From Muricea muricata (lineage: Eukaryota; Cnidaria; Anthozoa; Malacalcyonacea; Plexauridae), in assembly GCA_963855995.1 (NCBI GenBank), contig OY979718.1, forward strand, positions 40,359,559 to 40,423,558: 64,000 nt of DNA, written 5' to 3'. The notes beneath the pieces were generated by a model. It saw only the letters and a list, made by a program, of their open reading frames with translations, searched no databases and was not told the origin of the DNA. A program made the translations under genes and the position numbers. Below, piece by piece: positions 49,984 to 62,594 of this stretch. Position 1 is the first letter of the stretch, and each line of letters opens with the position of its first letter.

Positions 49984-50823
49984 ACTTCTTGGAATAAAAA
50001 TAGATTCTTTTATCACAGTTTATATAATAATCTTTTTAGCAAAGATACTAACAAGCTCACAGACATTTCCAATTTTGTAAGATTTGTTGATAAAACCGAA
50101 AGTATGCAAGTGTTCAGTGACAAAATTTTATTGAAAATGGTGGAGTCTTTACACAACCCACTGAAGTCATGGCCTCGGTGCACCACTGAACATCTTGTTT
50201 CTTCATGTGTGCACAAAAACAAACTGTGCAAATTACGATAATTTGGTTGAAGTAAGTTTGAAAATCGTCTCTGATATTCATAACTGTTTTCACATTTTTT
50301 ATAGTCTAAATACTACAATTTTATAGAGAAAAATGTCTCTCATTATTAACAATAACGAACAGCAACGTTTTTGCTACCTTGCTGCTACTGAAGTTACCGA
50401 ACAGTGGACCAATTTTTCATGGTTTGTCGCAAGTCTGATGAAGAAATTTTTGCGAATCAAAATATTATCACTTTCAACGGAACAAAACATCCCATTTTCT
50501 TTTATCAAATTTTAGTTTTTAACATTGAAAGACACCAAACGAAAAGTTGAAACACGTAAGATTGGTCATAAATTGAAAAAAAGAAATCTATTTAAAATAA
50601 AAATTCTTAATGATTGAAATTAATGAATTTTGAAGGTATTATTGTCAGGTTAAAAACATATATCGTTGAAGTATAAATTTATCTTTACTTACTTGTGGAA
50701 AAGACCATGTTTTAGAGCCATGTAAACTTGTTTTCTCACATTATTATTACTACACAACAGCTACAAAGTGGAACTATTTGAAAAATAACCTTGAACTGAT
50801 GCAAGGGGAATGCATATAATTAT

Positions 50824-51015
50824 TTATAATATAGCATTTGTAAATTCTGAACGCTGATTGGCAAAGAGCCGAGTTGATATAACTCTATGTCAACACGGAA
50901 AATTTCCTGCCACTCTTCTGTTAAAGTTCTTTGTGCTATATTATAAAAGAAATATAAAACATTTTTTCTGTATTGACATACAGTTATATCAACACGGAAA
51001 ATGTTTTATATTTCT
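50824..51015. mobile_element. Right-arm-only insertion of about 190 bp with internal inverted repeats
   Basis: The left arm reads straight through (TACAGCATG joined to ATATAATTAC, about 5668-5690). The extra DNA has TATAATATAGCA against TGCTATATTATA, AAATATAAAACATTTT against AAAATGTTTTATATTT, and two AACACGGAAAAT copies. It resembles a MITE, but the exact ends and target duplication are unclear. Confidence 0.6.
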
Positions 51016-51420
51016 TAAATACAGCATGAAAACACAAATTCACCACAACCAGACCATATGAAAAGTTCAAGGTGAAAGAAAATATCTTCAAATCATAAAA
51101 ATAAAACTGTTATCAAATCTAAGTCTGGAACTATTTACTGTTATACAATATATTCTCTTTCTCCACCTGCACAATGTAAGACCATTTTATTTGTTAATAC
51201 GAAAGATGTCCAAGAAGCTATATTTCTCATGCCAAGAAAGCAATAAAATCTGAATTTGCTTAATACCATCCAAATACTTAATTTATAATTGTTTCAAAGC
51301 TGTATCATATGAAGAACTCTGGTACAAATGGGATCTTACTTATCTTGAGCATTGTTTGTTTGTATTGCTCGAAAAATCATTAGACTTCCATATTATACTT
51401 CTATGTTTCTTGATTATCTG

Positions 51421-51574
51421 TGTAAATCTGGAGTCACTTTTAATTTGTATTTCTTATATGTGTTGGAGCTACCATGTTATATTCTTTTAAATATTTTTGT
51501 AAATCTGGAATCACTTTTAATTTGTATTTCTTATATGCGTTGGAGCTCCCATGTTATATTCTTTTAAATATTTT
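51421..51574 (+). repeat. 77-bp tandem duplication, right arm only
   Basis: TGTAAATCTGGAGTCACTTT at 51421 recurs as TGTAAATCTGGAATCACTTT at 51498. The left arm has a single copy (about 5200-5275). A few substitutions separate the two. Confidence 0.88.
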
Positions 51575-53519
51575 TCACATCTTTTCTTTGGTACAATGCA
51601 AAACAAAGCCTAAAAAAGTATTTGTCTCGTTCAGGTTTTCCTCTTTTGTGCAACAAGGAATTTTCTTTCACTTTACCAATCTGCACTCAAAATCTATTAT
51701 GTTCCTCTGCTTCAGTTCAGCTCAATTCCAAAAAGGTTCCACTTTGCAATGCATATGAGGTAAAGACAACTAACTATTTTGACCTGAACCAGTTCATTTT
51801 AAACGAGGAAAGTTCTGCTATAAAATCACATAGTCATTTGTATGAAACATTACAAAGTTTTTTTAATTTCAACTTTCAACTTTTGTGTACTTCAATGGAT
51901 TTTGAAATTGCATCAAGTAATATTCAAATTATGCTGTGATAACATCTAGAACTGTTGTGATTTCCAAATGAACTTTCCAAGCCTTCAAATGAACACTCAA
52001 AGTCAACTTAAGTAAACACAAGAAGATTGAGATGACAAACCTAGAAACACAATTAATGTTCTTAAAATATTTTCCATGGATTAACGAAAATTTTTACTGT
52101 TTTTAAAGAAAAAGTAGAAATATATTTTCTGTGAATAGACAACTGAGCAATAAACAGATACTGTAAATTCGAAAGGCATATTGAAATTTTGGTATAACAA
52201 ATGTTTTTGCTTCTGATACGCCACTTCAATCTCCTTTATAAACATATAAAACAGTAACATACTACAAAGTCAAATAATGACAAACTCAATTGTTTGATAA
52301 TTGAAACAAATTTTGAAGTAGTTTTTGTAAATGCTCACATAAAATAAATTTGCCAGGATTGAGGTAAACATGCATTTAGATCCACTACAAGTTTTTTTCT
52401 GGGGCAATTTTTAGAAAACAATTATTGCTGCACAGAAATACAGTTACTGGTTACTATTATAACCTGTAAGAAGCAATTTCATTCACAACTTTCAATTTAA
52501 TTCTTAATTTGCAATTTATTTCATGTTCAAAAACAGCATGTTGAATTGGAATGGATTTTAGTGATAAAAATTGAGATGGCACATCGGCATAACCTTTCCA
52601 ATTTGTAAGCAAACCAGTGACAACAAGAGACTACACTTGACTTCCTCAGCATTCAAATAGACTCCAAATAGACTAACATTTCAAGTCCTTTTTCATGTGT
52701 TTTCATAATAAGTCTTAGAAATATGTCTTGCCAAATAGAAATATGATCACATAGATTAATTCAAATTACTACAAGCAAGATTTCAACTTTGTAAAACAGT
52801 CCATCATTATTTGACTTTTTATGAGATCAAAATGCTTCAAGCACACAAGACTTCCACAATAAGTAGGCACATAAAATAATGATCAAATTGCATGAGAATG
52901 AAACTGATTCCAAAATTATACCATCCCAATTTTTGCACAAACATGAAATAATTTTGAAATAGCTTTTTTGGGGATGGATGAAACTTTTTTGGTGATGGAT
53001 AAAACATAAAAATTGCCATTTATTTTGAAAAATCATGTACAATATTCGAAGCACTTCAATTTAAAATAAAAAAATATTGAGACCTTCTGTACAATTTCCA
53101 TCAACACTGTTCATGTTCATATGATGGACCAGAGGGAGAAGCATTTCGGGAACTATCAATGCACTGTAGGTGTAACAAAAAGGCAAAATAAAAGATTAGT
53201 GAATTAAAATTTGACTTTGACATGTCTGAATAACAGTAAACGTTTTCCAGTTTGTAGGCAGGAGTATAACAAGGGTTTAAGCTTTGGGGAGGGGGGGGGG
53301 GGTGAAAATTAATTTTGCCCGATGATGGAAAGGGTAAAAAATTTATGGTGTGTGATCTAGATTGTTACAAAACCAATGAATGACATCTTGCTTGCCGACA
53401 AGGCGCCAGTATAGTTAGTCAAACCCTTATTTTTAGGTTTTCCTGTACTATTCGCCCGACCAGTTGTCGATATCATTTATGAACTTTGTGGGTGTCACAT
53501 CCCCTACACCCTCTAGGAG

Positions 53520-53700
53520 TTATGCCCCTGCCTGTAGGAGGAAACCACAGTACCCAGGGAAGACCCACCACTTTTGGCAGAGCACTGACTTATACTATTT
53601 TTTATGAAGACAGCGTTTGAATCACATGGAGACCCTGCTTAGAAAGGCAAGTGGTTGAGCCCTTGCCACCAGCAACCCATGCACATATACAACCCAGTAC
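53520..53700 (-). repeat. Degenerate tRNA-derived SINE-like repeat (right arm)
   Basis: Mirror of 3065-3240. It keeps GAAACCACAGTACCCAGGGA and the tRNA-like head. Confidence 0.5.
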
Positions 53701-54612
53701 ATCAAAGGTAGGGGGCGGTGGAGGTGGAATGGAACCATTTGATTCAGGCACACCACATTGCAACCCAATATTTAACAGGATACCTTTAGTAACTTAGGTG
53801 GGAAAAGTTTTTATCTAGTTCTTATTGACATTACCCAATATTACAGTTAAATTACTTTGTTCTCTGAAGTTGATTGTAAACTTAAATTGACCGAACAGAA
53901 TACAATTTTGCCAACTTTGCCGTTTGCCAGCAACTTTTCAAGGTGTCAATTGCAAATACAATCCAACTCAATCCTCGATTAGTCATGACCATCCGTACTC
54001 CTGTACAAACTTTTTGCATTTGTTATCGATTTATTTTGTGTTTGCAGTCATTATTTTTTAGTTTTATGCAAAATTTGGAGGTGTAAGAGTTACTCAAAAT
54101 GGCCTGACACTGCTCCTTCAATTTGCTACATGTTGCAGCTCAAATATTCACATTTTCTTTCAAGAATTTATATGTTCAGGCCTTACTTATAGTTTCCTTA
54201 CCAACAAATATGATAACTAACAGTAGATTTCGTCTGAGCTGCGGTTCTTTCTTCGGCAATCGATTTTCAATCGACCACAAGTATTGAAGACCGACGTTTT
54301 CTCACGTGCAAAATACAAACTTTCTACGTGCAAATATTTCGCTAAATTTTACAAAATTGATCTATATCATGGATCTAGATACTCTTCTACAACTACTGAT
54401 AGACAATCAAGCATATTACCTTGAAATAAAGGCAGGATACGATCATTTCTACACGACGTTACTCTCTCCCGCGCAGAAAAACTTATTTAACTTGGGAATT
54501 TCTGGCTGCCGACGAGAAAACCCGATGCTGTACCTAAGCAAGTCGATCACTACCCGATGAATTCCGTAGGGAGCCCTGAAATACCCTAAGCGGCCTATAC
54601 CATAACAAGACG

Positions 54613-54881
54613 CTTGCTAAGGCGTTCACTCCGCCTGCCGAAACGAAAATTGGCACAAGACCAGGCAGGGCTGTAACTAGAGAGTTCATTGGGCGGGGGC
54701 GCGGGTATATTCACTTATTTCTGTTCTGCCCAACTAATTCCTTTTTAAATCAATTATTATTAGGGTACCTTCCAAGGCATTTTACCAGTAAGAAATTGCT
54801 ACGACACTATACAAACAAGAATACTCTAAAGCTAATCTAAAATGCATTGGTGAATCCATATCTTACCTATCAGAATCTAAT
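54613..54881. other. Unique stretch between palindrome and LINE
   Basis: It has a GC-rich patch (GGGCGGGGGCGCGGG near 54690) and is otherwise AT-rich. No gene was seen. Confidence 0.4.
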
Positions 54882-55317
54882 ATGGAGAAACACCTACCAA
54901 ACAAAATTACAAAAAATTTTGAATGTACAGAAAAAAATTGTTATAGACTGATCTCTTTTAAATCGTATCTTGAACACTCCAACCGGCTATTTCACAATTT
55001 AAAGATACTGAACATTTTTAAGATTAATGATTATTTATGTAGCTTATTCATGTGCCGTTACAAGTATTTCAATAATTTGCCAGAGTTTTTTAATGATTAC
55101 TTTACACAGAATAATGAATTATAATACTCGAAATGCAAAAAAATTGCATGTTCGATATAGGAGAACAAACTTCATAAAACATACTATTTCAAACAATGGA
55201 GTAATAACATGGAATATCCTTCTTGATAATAAATTAGCCAATATTACGTCTTATTCAACGTTTAAAAAAATCAAAAATATTCTTCCTAGAGTATATTTAA
55301 TAGCTATCAATTGATAG
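54882..55317 (+). pseudogene. 3' end of a CR1/L2-like LINE reverse-transcriptase ORF, frameshifted
   Basis: Frame one (54882-55124) contains LFHNLKILNIFKINDYLCSL and YFNNLPEFFNDYF. Frame two continues with NYNTRNAKKLHVRYRRTNF and then NGVITWNILLDNKL to a stop at 55315-55317. This order (L..LKILN.., LP..F, YNTRN, a basic patch, then WN.L near the end) is the usual C-terminal tail of non-LTR retrotransposon ORF2 in invertebrates. The frame changes between NNEL and NYNTRN (about 55120), so the copy is dead. The catalytic YxDD part is absent, giving a 5'-truncated insertion. The subfamily is an inference from the tail alone. Confidence 0.75.
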
Positions 55318-55651
55318 TAGCTATTTAAAATTCTTTATAATATAATAATGGACATACAAACTTTTATCGATATACAAACTTTATATACTGTTATTTAATT
55401 AAAACCATTTGTAAATAATATTTTCCTTATTCGACATTTAATTAGAATTAGCCTTTAATTAATTACTATTTAGTTAAACTATTACATTATTATTACTATT
55501 ATTATATTATATAGGGACATTTTAATAAAAAGCTTGAAAGGGTTTCATAAATGTTCCTAGCCCTTAAATTGTAGACTTTACATTCTGTAAATATTTAGTT
55601 TTTCATTGGGCAAAACTAAATTAACTAAATAACTAACTAACTAACCAAAAA
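55318..55651 (+). mobile_element. LINE 3' UTR and CTAA tail
   Basis: AT-rich sequence ends with ATTCTGTAAATATTTAG, GGGCAAAACTAAATTAACT and then a short CTAA repeat (about 55622-55646). Short tandem 3' tails are usual for CR1/L2-like elements. Confidence 0.6.
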
Positions 55652-55678
55652 TCAATTGTACTTTCCATTCTGTAAATA

Positions 55679-56307
55679 CAGTTGAACCCCTATTAAGCGG
55701 ACACCATTGGGACCTCGCCAAGGTGTCCGCTTAAGAGGGGTGTCCGCCTAAAAGGGGTCTCGCAAAATCACAACAGGGGGTAATTTTTCGTATGTTATTT
55801 ATTTACCTATCTTAATAATATATGATATATAAAAGTCTACCAAAATATCTACGTTCAGAAACTTTTGTATTTAAAATCAGCGTTCAAAAAGCCTAGGAAC
55901 ATTTGCGCTCGAGTCTTTCGCGAAAGCTCATAATACAAAATAAAACATAACAAAGCTGAGAATAATCATTTATAAAGGCCATATTTCACTTCAATCGTGA
56001 ACGGCGAAACGTAGCGTATTCGATATATGGAGTCCATATCATTTAACTGCCCGAGTGTTCACGAAACAATGCAATATGCTACGTTTCGTTACGTTACTGT
56101 CCGCTTAAAAGGGGTTTATTTGTTCATTGGGACCTCCAGTGAGGTGTCCGCTTCCGCTAAATAGGGGTGTCCGCCAAATAAAGGTTTCCTTACTAGTATT
56201 TGATTAAGGAAACGTTTGGGACCTGAATTTAGTGTCCGCTTAAAAATGGTGTCCGCTTAAAAATGGTGTCCGCTTAAAAGGGGTGTACGCTATTAGGGGT
56301 TCCACTG
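55679..56307. mobile_element. pogo/Tigger-like MITE, 629 bp
   Basis: The ends CAGTTGAACCCCTATTAAGC and the inverted ...TATTAGGGGTTCCACTG are flanked by TA at 55677-55678 and 56308-56309. Subterminal copies of GTGTCCGCTTAAAAGGGG repeat in both halves. This terminal sequence and the TA duplication are typical of pogo/Tigger-type Tc1-mariner elements. No transposase ORF is present. Confidence 0.88.
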
Positions 56308-56336
56308 TATTTAGTTTTCTATTGCGCAAAATTAAA

Positions 56337-56361
56337 TTAACTAACCAACTAACTAACTAAC

Positions 56362-56407
<46 letters not shown>

Positions 56408-56452
56408 GCTAACTAACTAACTAACTAACTAACCAACAAAAAATCAATAGTC
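56337..56452 (+). repeat. CTAA microsatellite
   Basis: A long run of AACT/CTAA with few interruptions, at the tail of the second LINE end. Confidence 0.95.
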
Positions 56453-58167
56453 TGAGTGACCTGCAAGCACTCTGTCCAGAGTCTTGCTAGGATTGCATTT
56501 TTTAGAATTTAATTTAAATTAAAGACTTTCATAGTAGTGATAGTTCCCCGTTTCCAATTCCCCGTTCCACGTTCCCCGTCCCATTCCTATTCCCTGTTCC
56601 CATTCCTCATTGCCATTATACCTATTCCCATCATTCCTATTCTCTATTACCATTCCCTTTCCCATTCCCAGTTCCTATTGGCTATATTTTTTAAGATAAA
56701 GAATTAGTGTACCTAAGTGTTACGCATATATAGTCATTAAAGGCATCATTTTCAAAATTGATTCCCAAAATGCGCTTGTGGCAGTATGTAAGCCTGGTTC
56801 TTGGAAAGTTTTTTATTAGATTATTTGGTTATCTGCTTTAAATATATTTAAATCTTACAACCTGTCTTTGATCGTCTTCTGAACAAAGCAAAATGCATTT
56901 TATCACATGCTTCAGTCATTGTAGTCAAAAAATTGTACAAGTTTTTCAAGTTCCCCGTTCCCATTCCTATACCCTGTTCCCATTCCTCATCGCCATTCCA
57001 CCTATTCCCATCATTCCCATTCCTTATTCCTATTCCCAGTTCCTATTAGCTATATTTTTTAAGAAAAAGAAATAGTGTACCTAAGGGTAACGCATATATG
57101 GTCACTAAAGGAATTATTTTACAAATTGATTCCCAAAATGTGCTTGTGGCAGAATGTAAGCTTGGTTCTTTATTAGATTATTTGGTTACCTGCATTAAAT
57201 CAATTTAAATCTTAGAACCTGTCTTTGATCGTCTTCTGAACAAAGTAAAATGCATTTTATCACATGCCTTAATCATTGTAGTAAACAAAAACTACAAGTT
57301 TTTTAATTTCCCCGTTCCCCATTCCCCGTTCCCCGTTCCTCGTTCCCCGTTCCCCGTTCCTCTTCCCTGTTCCCATTCCTCGTTGCTATTATAGCTATTC
57401 CCATCATTCTATTCCCTATTACCATTCCCTTTCCCATTCCCAGTTCCTATTAGCTATATTTTTAAGACAAAGAACCAATTTACCTAACTGTTACGCATAA
57501 ATTGTCACTAAAGGCATTTTTTTCAAAATTAATTCCTAAAATGTGCTTGTGGCAGTATGTAAGAATTGTTCTTGGAAAGTTCTTGATTAGATTATTTGGT
57601 TATCTGCATTAAATCAATGTAAGCTTAGAACCTGTCTTTGATCGTCTTCTTAACAAAGTAAAATGCATTTTATCACATGCTTCAGTCATTGTAGTTAACA
57701 AAAAGTACAAGTCTTTTAATTTCCCTGTTCCCCGTTTCCCGTTCCCCGTTCCCCGTTCCTTTTTCCCTGTTCCCCGTTTCCCGTTCCCCGTTCCCATTCC
57801 TATTCCCTGTTCCCATTCCTCGTTGCCATTATAGCTATTCCCATCATTCCTATTCCCTATTACCATTCCCTTTCCCTTTCCCATTCCAAATTCCTATTAG
57901 CTATATTTTTTAGACAAAGAACCAATTTACCTAACTGTTACGAATAAACTGTCACTAAAGGCATTTTTTTCAAAATTAATTCCTAAAACGTGCTTGTGGC
58001 AGTATGTAAGAGTTGTTCTTGGAAAGTTCTTGATTAGATTATTTGGTTATCTGCATTAAATCAATGTAAGCTTAGAACCTGTCTTTGATCGTCTTCTTAA
58101 CAAAGTAAAATGCATTTTATCACATCCTTAGTCATTCTAGTTAACAAAAAGTAATGATTTTTTAATT

Positions 58168-58295
58168 TCCCCGTTCCCCGTTCCCCGTTCCCCGTTCCCC
58201 GTTCCCCGTTCCCCGTTCCCCGTTCCCCGTTCCCCGTTCCCCGTTCCCCGTTCCCCGTTCCCCGTTCCCCGTTCCCCGTTCCCCGTTCCCCGTTC
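58168..58295 (-). repeat. GGGGAAC array, nearly pure
   Basis: About 18 uninterrupted CCCCGTT heptamers. The minus strand has runs of four G with AAC loops, a G-quadruplex-compatible pattern. Confidence 0.9.
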
Positions 58296-60025
58296 CCATT
58301 CCTCTTCCCTGTTCCCATTCCTCGTTGCGATTATAGCTATTCCCATCATTCTATACCCTATTACCATTCCCTTTTCCATTCCCAGTTCCTATTAGCTATA
58401 TTTTTAAGACAAAGAACCAATTTACCTAACTGTTATGCATAAAATGTCACTAAAGGCATTTTTCTCAAAAATTAATTCCTAAAATGTGCTTGTGGCAGCA
58501 TGTAAGAGTTGTTCTAGGAAAGTTCTTGATTAGATTATTTGGTTATCTGCATTAAATCAATGTAAGCTTAGAACCTGTCTTTGATCGTCTTCTTAACAAA
58601 GTAAAATGCATTTTATCACATGCTTCAGTCATTGTAGTTAACAAAAAGTACAAGTCTTTTAATTTCCCTGTTTCCCGTTTCCCGTTCCCCGTTCCCCGTT
58701 CCTTTTTCCCTGTTCCCCGTTTCCCGTTCCCCGTTCCCATTCCTATTCCCTGTTCCCATTCCTCGTTGCAATTATAGCTATTCCCATCATTCCTATTCCC
58801 TATTACCATTCCCTTTCCCATTCCAAATTCCTATTAGCTATATTTTTAAGACAAAGAACCAATTTACCTAACTGTTACGAGTAAATTGTCACTAAAGGCA
58901 TTTTTTTCAAAATTAATTCCTAAAATGTGCTTGTGGCAGTATGTAAGAGTTGTTCTTGGAAAGTTCTTGAGTAGATTATTTGGTTATCTGCATTAAATCA
59001 ATGTAAGCTTACAACCTGTCTTTGATCGTCTTCTTAACAAAGTAAAATGCATTTTATCACATGCTTCAGTCATTGTAGTTAACAAAAAGTACAAGTCTTT
59101 TAATTTCCCCGTTCCCCGTTTCCCGTTTCCCGTTCCCCGTTCCCCGTTCCCCGTTCCAAGTTCCTTTTTCCCTGTTCCCCGTTTCCCGTTCCCATTCCTA
59201 TTCCCTGTTCCCATTCGTTGTTGCCATTATAGCTATTCCAATCATTCCTATTCCCTATTACCATTCCCTTTCCCATTTCAAATTCCTATTAGCTATATTT
59301 TTTAGACAAAGAACCAATTTACCTAACTGTTACGAATAAACTGTCACTAAAGGCATTTTTTTCAAAATTAATTCCTAAAATGTGCTTGTGGCAGTATGTA
59401 AGAGTTGTTCTTGGAAAGTTCTTGAGTAGATTATTTGGTTATCTGCATTAAATCAATGTAAGCTTACAACCTGTCTTTGATCGTCTTCTTAACAAAGTAA
59501 AATGCATTTTATCACATGCTTCAGTCATTGTAGTTAACAAAAAGTACAAGTCTTTTAATTTCCCCGTTCCCCGTTTCCCGTTTCCCGTTCCCCGTTCCCC
59601 GTTCCCCGTTCCAAGTTCCTTTTTCCCTGTTCCCCGTTTCCCGTTCCCCGTTCCCATTCCTATTCCCTGTTCCCATTCGTTGTTGCCATTATAGCTATTC
59701 CAATCATTCCTATTCCCTATTACCATTCCCTTTCCCATTTCAAATTCCTATTAGCTATATTTTTTAGACAAAGAACCAATTTACCTAACTGTTACGAATA
59801 AACTGTCACTAAAGGCATTTTTTTCAAAATTAATTCCTAAAATGTGCTTGTGGCAGTATGTAAGAGTTGTTCTTGGAAAGTTCTTGATTAGATTATTTGG
59901 TTATCTGCATTAAATCAATGTAAGCTTAGAACCTGTCTTTGATCGTCTTCTTAACAAAGTAAAATGCATTTTATCACATGCCTTAGTCATTGTAGTTAAC
60001 AAAAAGTACAAGTCTTTTAATTTCC

Positions 60026-60203
60026 CCGTTCCCCATTCCCCGTTCCCCGTTACCCGTTCCCCGTTCCCCGTTCCCCGTTCCCCGTTCCCCGTTCCCCGTT
60101 CCCCGTTCCCCGTTCCCCGTTCCCCGTTCCCCGTTCCCCGTTCCCCGTTCCCCGTTCCCCGTTCCCCGTTCCCCGTTCCTTGTTCCCCATTCCCCGTTCC
60201 CAT
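60026..60203 (-). repeat. GGGGAAC array, longest pure run
   Basis: About 24 heptamers with single variants (CCCCATT, TACCCGTT) at the ends. Confidence 0.9.
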
Positions 60204-60570
60204 TCCTCTTCCCTGTTCCCATTCCTCGTTGCGATTATAGCTATTCCCATCATTCTATTCCCTATTACCATTCCCTTTCCCATTCCCAGTTCCTATTAGC
60301 TATATTTTTAAGACAAAGAACCAATTTACCTAACTGTTATGCATAAATTGTCACTAAAGGCATTTTTTTCAAAATTAATTCCTAAAATGCGCTTGTGAAG
60401 GTATGTAAGAGTTGTTATTGGAAAGTTCTTGATTAGATTATTTGGTTATCTGCATTAAATCAATGTAAGCTTACAACCTGCCTTTGATCGTCTTCTTAAC
60501 AAAGTAAAATGCATTTTATCACATGCTTCAGTCATTGAAGTTAACAAAAAGTACAAGTCTTTTAATTTCC

Positions 60571-60732
60571 CTGTTCCCCGTTTCCCGTTCTCCGTTCCCC
60601 GTTCCCGGTCCCCGTTCCTCGTTCCCCGTTCCCCGTTCCCCGTTCCCCGTTCCTTTTTCCCTGTTCCCCGTTCCCCGTTCCCCGTTCCCCGTTCCCCGTT
60701 CCCCGTTCCCCGTTCCCCGTTCCCCGTTCACC
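60571..60732 (-). repeat. GGGGAAC array with variants
   Basis: CCCCGTT heptamers interrupted by TCTCCGTT, CCCGGTC and a CTTTTTCC segment. Confidence 0.85.
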
Positions 60733-61315
60733 ATTCCCATTCCTATTACGTGTTCCCATTCCTCATTGCGATTTTAGCTGTTCCCATCATTCCTATTCCC
60801 TATTACCATTCCCTTTTTCATTCCCTGTTTCTATTAGCTATATTTTTAAGATTAAAAATCAATTTACCCCGTTCCTCGTTCCCCGTTCCCCGTTCCCCGT
60901 TCCCCGTTCCTTGTTCCCCGTTCCTCGTTCCCCGTTCCCCGTTCCCATTCCTATTCCCTGTTCCCTTTCCTCGTTGCGATTATAGCTATTCCCATCATTC
61001 CTTTTCCCTATTACCATTCCCTTTCCCATTCCCAGTTTCTTTTAGGTATATTTTTAAGACAAAGAACCAATTTACCTAACTGTTACGCATAAATTGTCAC
61101 TAAAGGCATTTTTTTCAAAATTAATTCCTAAAATGTGCTTGTTGCAGTATGTAAGAGTTGTTCTTTGAAAGTTCTTGGTTAGATTATTTGGTTATCTGCA
61201 TCAAATCAATGTAAGCTTAGACCCTGTCTTTGATCGTCTTCTTAACAAAGTAAAATGTATTTTATCACATGCTTTAGTCATTGTAGTTAACAAAAAGTAC
61301 AAGTCTTTTAATTTC

Positions 61316-61500
61316 CTCGTTCCGCGTTCCCCGTTCCCCGTTCCCCGTTCCCCGTTCCCCGTTCCCCGCTCCCCGTTCCCCGTTCCCCGTTCCCCGTTCC
61401 CCGTTCCCCGTTCCCCGTTCCTTGTTCTCCGTTCCCCGTTCCCCGTTCCCCGTTCCCCGTTCCCCGTTCCCCGTTCCCCGTTCCCCGTTCCCCGTTCCTA
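61316..61500 (-). repeat. GGGGAAC array
   Basis: About 25 heptamers with rare variants (CCGCGTT, CCCCGCT, CTTGTT). Confidence 0.9.
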
Positions 61501-62209
61501 TTCCCTGTTCCCATTCGTCATTGCGATTATAGCTATTCCCATCATTCCTATTCCCTATTACCATTCCCTTTTCCATTCCCAGTTTCTATTAGCTATATTT
61601 TTAAGATTAAAAATCAATTTACCCGTTCCTCGTTCCCCGTTCCCCATTCCTTTTTCCCCGTTCCCCATTCCTATTCCCTGTTCCCATTCCTCATTGCGAT
61701 TATAGCTATTCCCATCATTCCTATTCCCTATTACCATTCCCTTTTTCATTCCCAGTTTCTATTAGCTATATTTTTAAGATTAAAAATCAATTTACCCCGT
61801 TCCTCGTTCCCTGTTCCCCGTTCCTTGTTCCCCGTTCCCCATTCCTATTCCCTTTTCCCATTCCTCGTTGCGATTATAGCTATTCCCATCATTCCTATTC
61901 CCTATTACCATTCCCTTTCCCATTCCCAGTTCCTATTAGCTATATTTTTAAGACAAAGAACCAATTTACCTAACTGCTACGCATAAATTGTCAATAAAGG
62001 CATTTTTTTCAAAATCAATTCCTAAAATGTGCTTGTGGCAGTATGTAAGAGTTGTTCTTGGAAAGTTCTTGATTAGATTATTTGGTTATCTGCACTAAAT
62101 CAATGTAAGCTTAGAACCTGTCTTTGATCGTCTTCTTAATGAAGTAAAATGCATTTTATCACATTCTTCAGTCATTGTAGTTAACAAAAAGTACAAGTCT
62201 TTTAATTTG

Positions 62210-62594
62210 CCCATTCCCCGTTGCCCGTCCCCCGTCTCCCGTCCGCCGTTCCTTGTCCCCCGTTCCTTGTCCCCCGTCCCCCTTCCCCCGTCCCCCCTCC
62301 CCCGTTCCCGTCCCCCGTCCCACGCGTCCGGTCCCCCGTCCGCAGCCCCCGTCGGTCGTCCCCCGTCGCCCGTCACCCGTCGCCCGTCGCTCGTTTCCCG
62401 TCCCCCATCCCCCATCCCCTGTCCCCCGTCCCCCCGTTCCCCCGTTCCCCGTTCCCCGTCTCCCGTTCCCCGTTCCCCGTTCCCCGTTCCCCGTTCCCCG
62501 TTCCCCGTTCCCCGTTCCCCGTTCCCCGTTCCTCGTTCCCCGTTCCCCGTCCCCCGTTCCCCGTTCCTTGTTCCCCGTTCCCCGTTCCCCATTC
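62210..62594 (-). repeat. Mixed GGGGAAC / GGGGGAC array
   Basis: The first half is rich in CCCCCGTC, GTCGCCC and CCACGCG variants, and the second half is nearly pure CCCCGTT. This is the most GC-rich part together with 62965-63265 and 63645-63985. Confidence 0.85.

Larger units (their letters stand above)
23405..54612 (-). repeat. Right arm of giant imperfect palindrome
   Basis: Inverted counterpart of 2146-23058. It is extended by two extra copies of the 7151-bp unit and by small private insertions. It lacks the left-arm transposon (empty TTAA at 49980-49983) and the nested element (empty TTAA at 30320-30323). Homology fades near 54612, around CCTATACCATAACAAGACGC. Confidence 0.93.
49984..54612. 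other. Outer arm segment, no recognisable gene (right)
   Basis: Mirror of 2146-6509. The short ORFs (50333-50515, 51622-51939, 54306-54560) have no recognisable domain, and several differ in length or frame from their left-arm counterparts. Confidence 0.6.
55652..56455 (+). mobile_element. Second LINE 3' tail, split by a pogo-like MITE
   Basis: The text CATTCTGTAAATA stops at 55678 and resumes at 56308 with TATTTAGTTTTC and GCGCAAAATTAAATTAACTA. Joined, it repeats the tail at about 55578-55646. So another copy of the same LINE end lies in tandem and was later interrupted. Confidence 0.7.

Noticed and set aside
56337..56452. CTAA run considered as a telomere-like repeat
   Set aside because: The unit is 4 bp, not TTAGGG, and it sits at the end of a LINE tail, where such microsatellites are expected.
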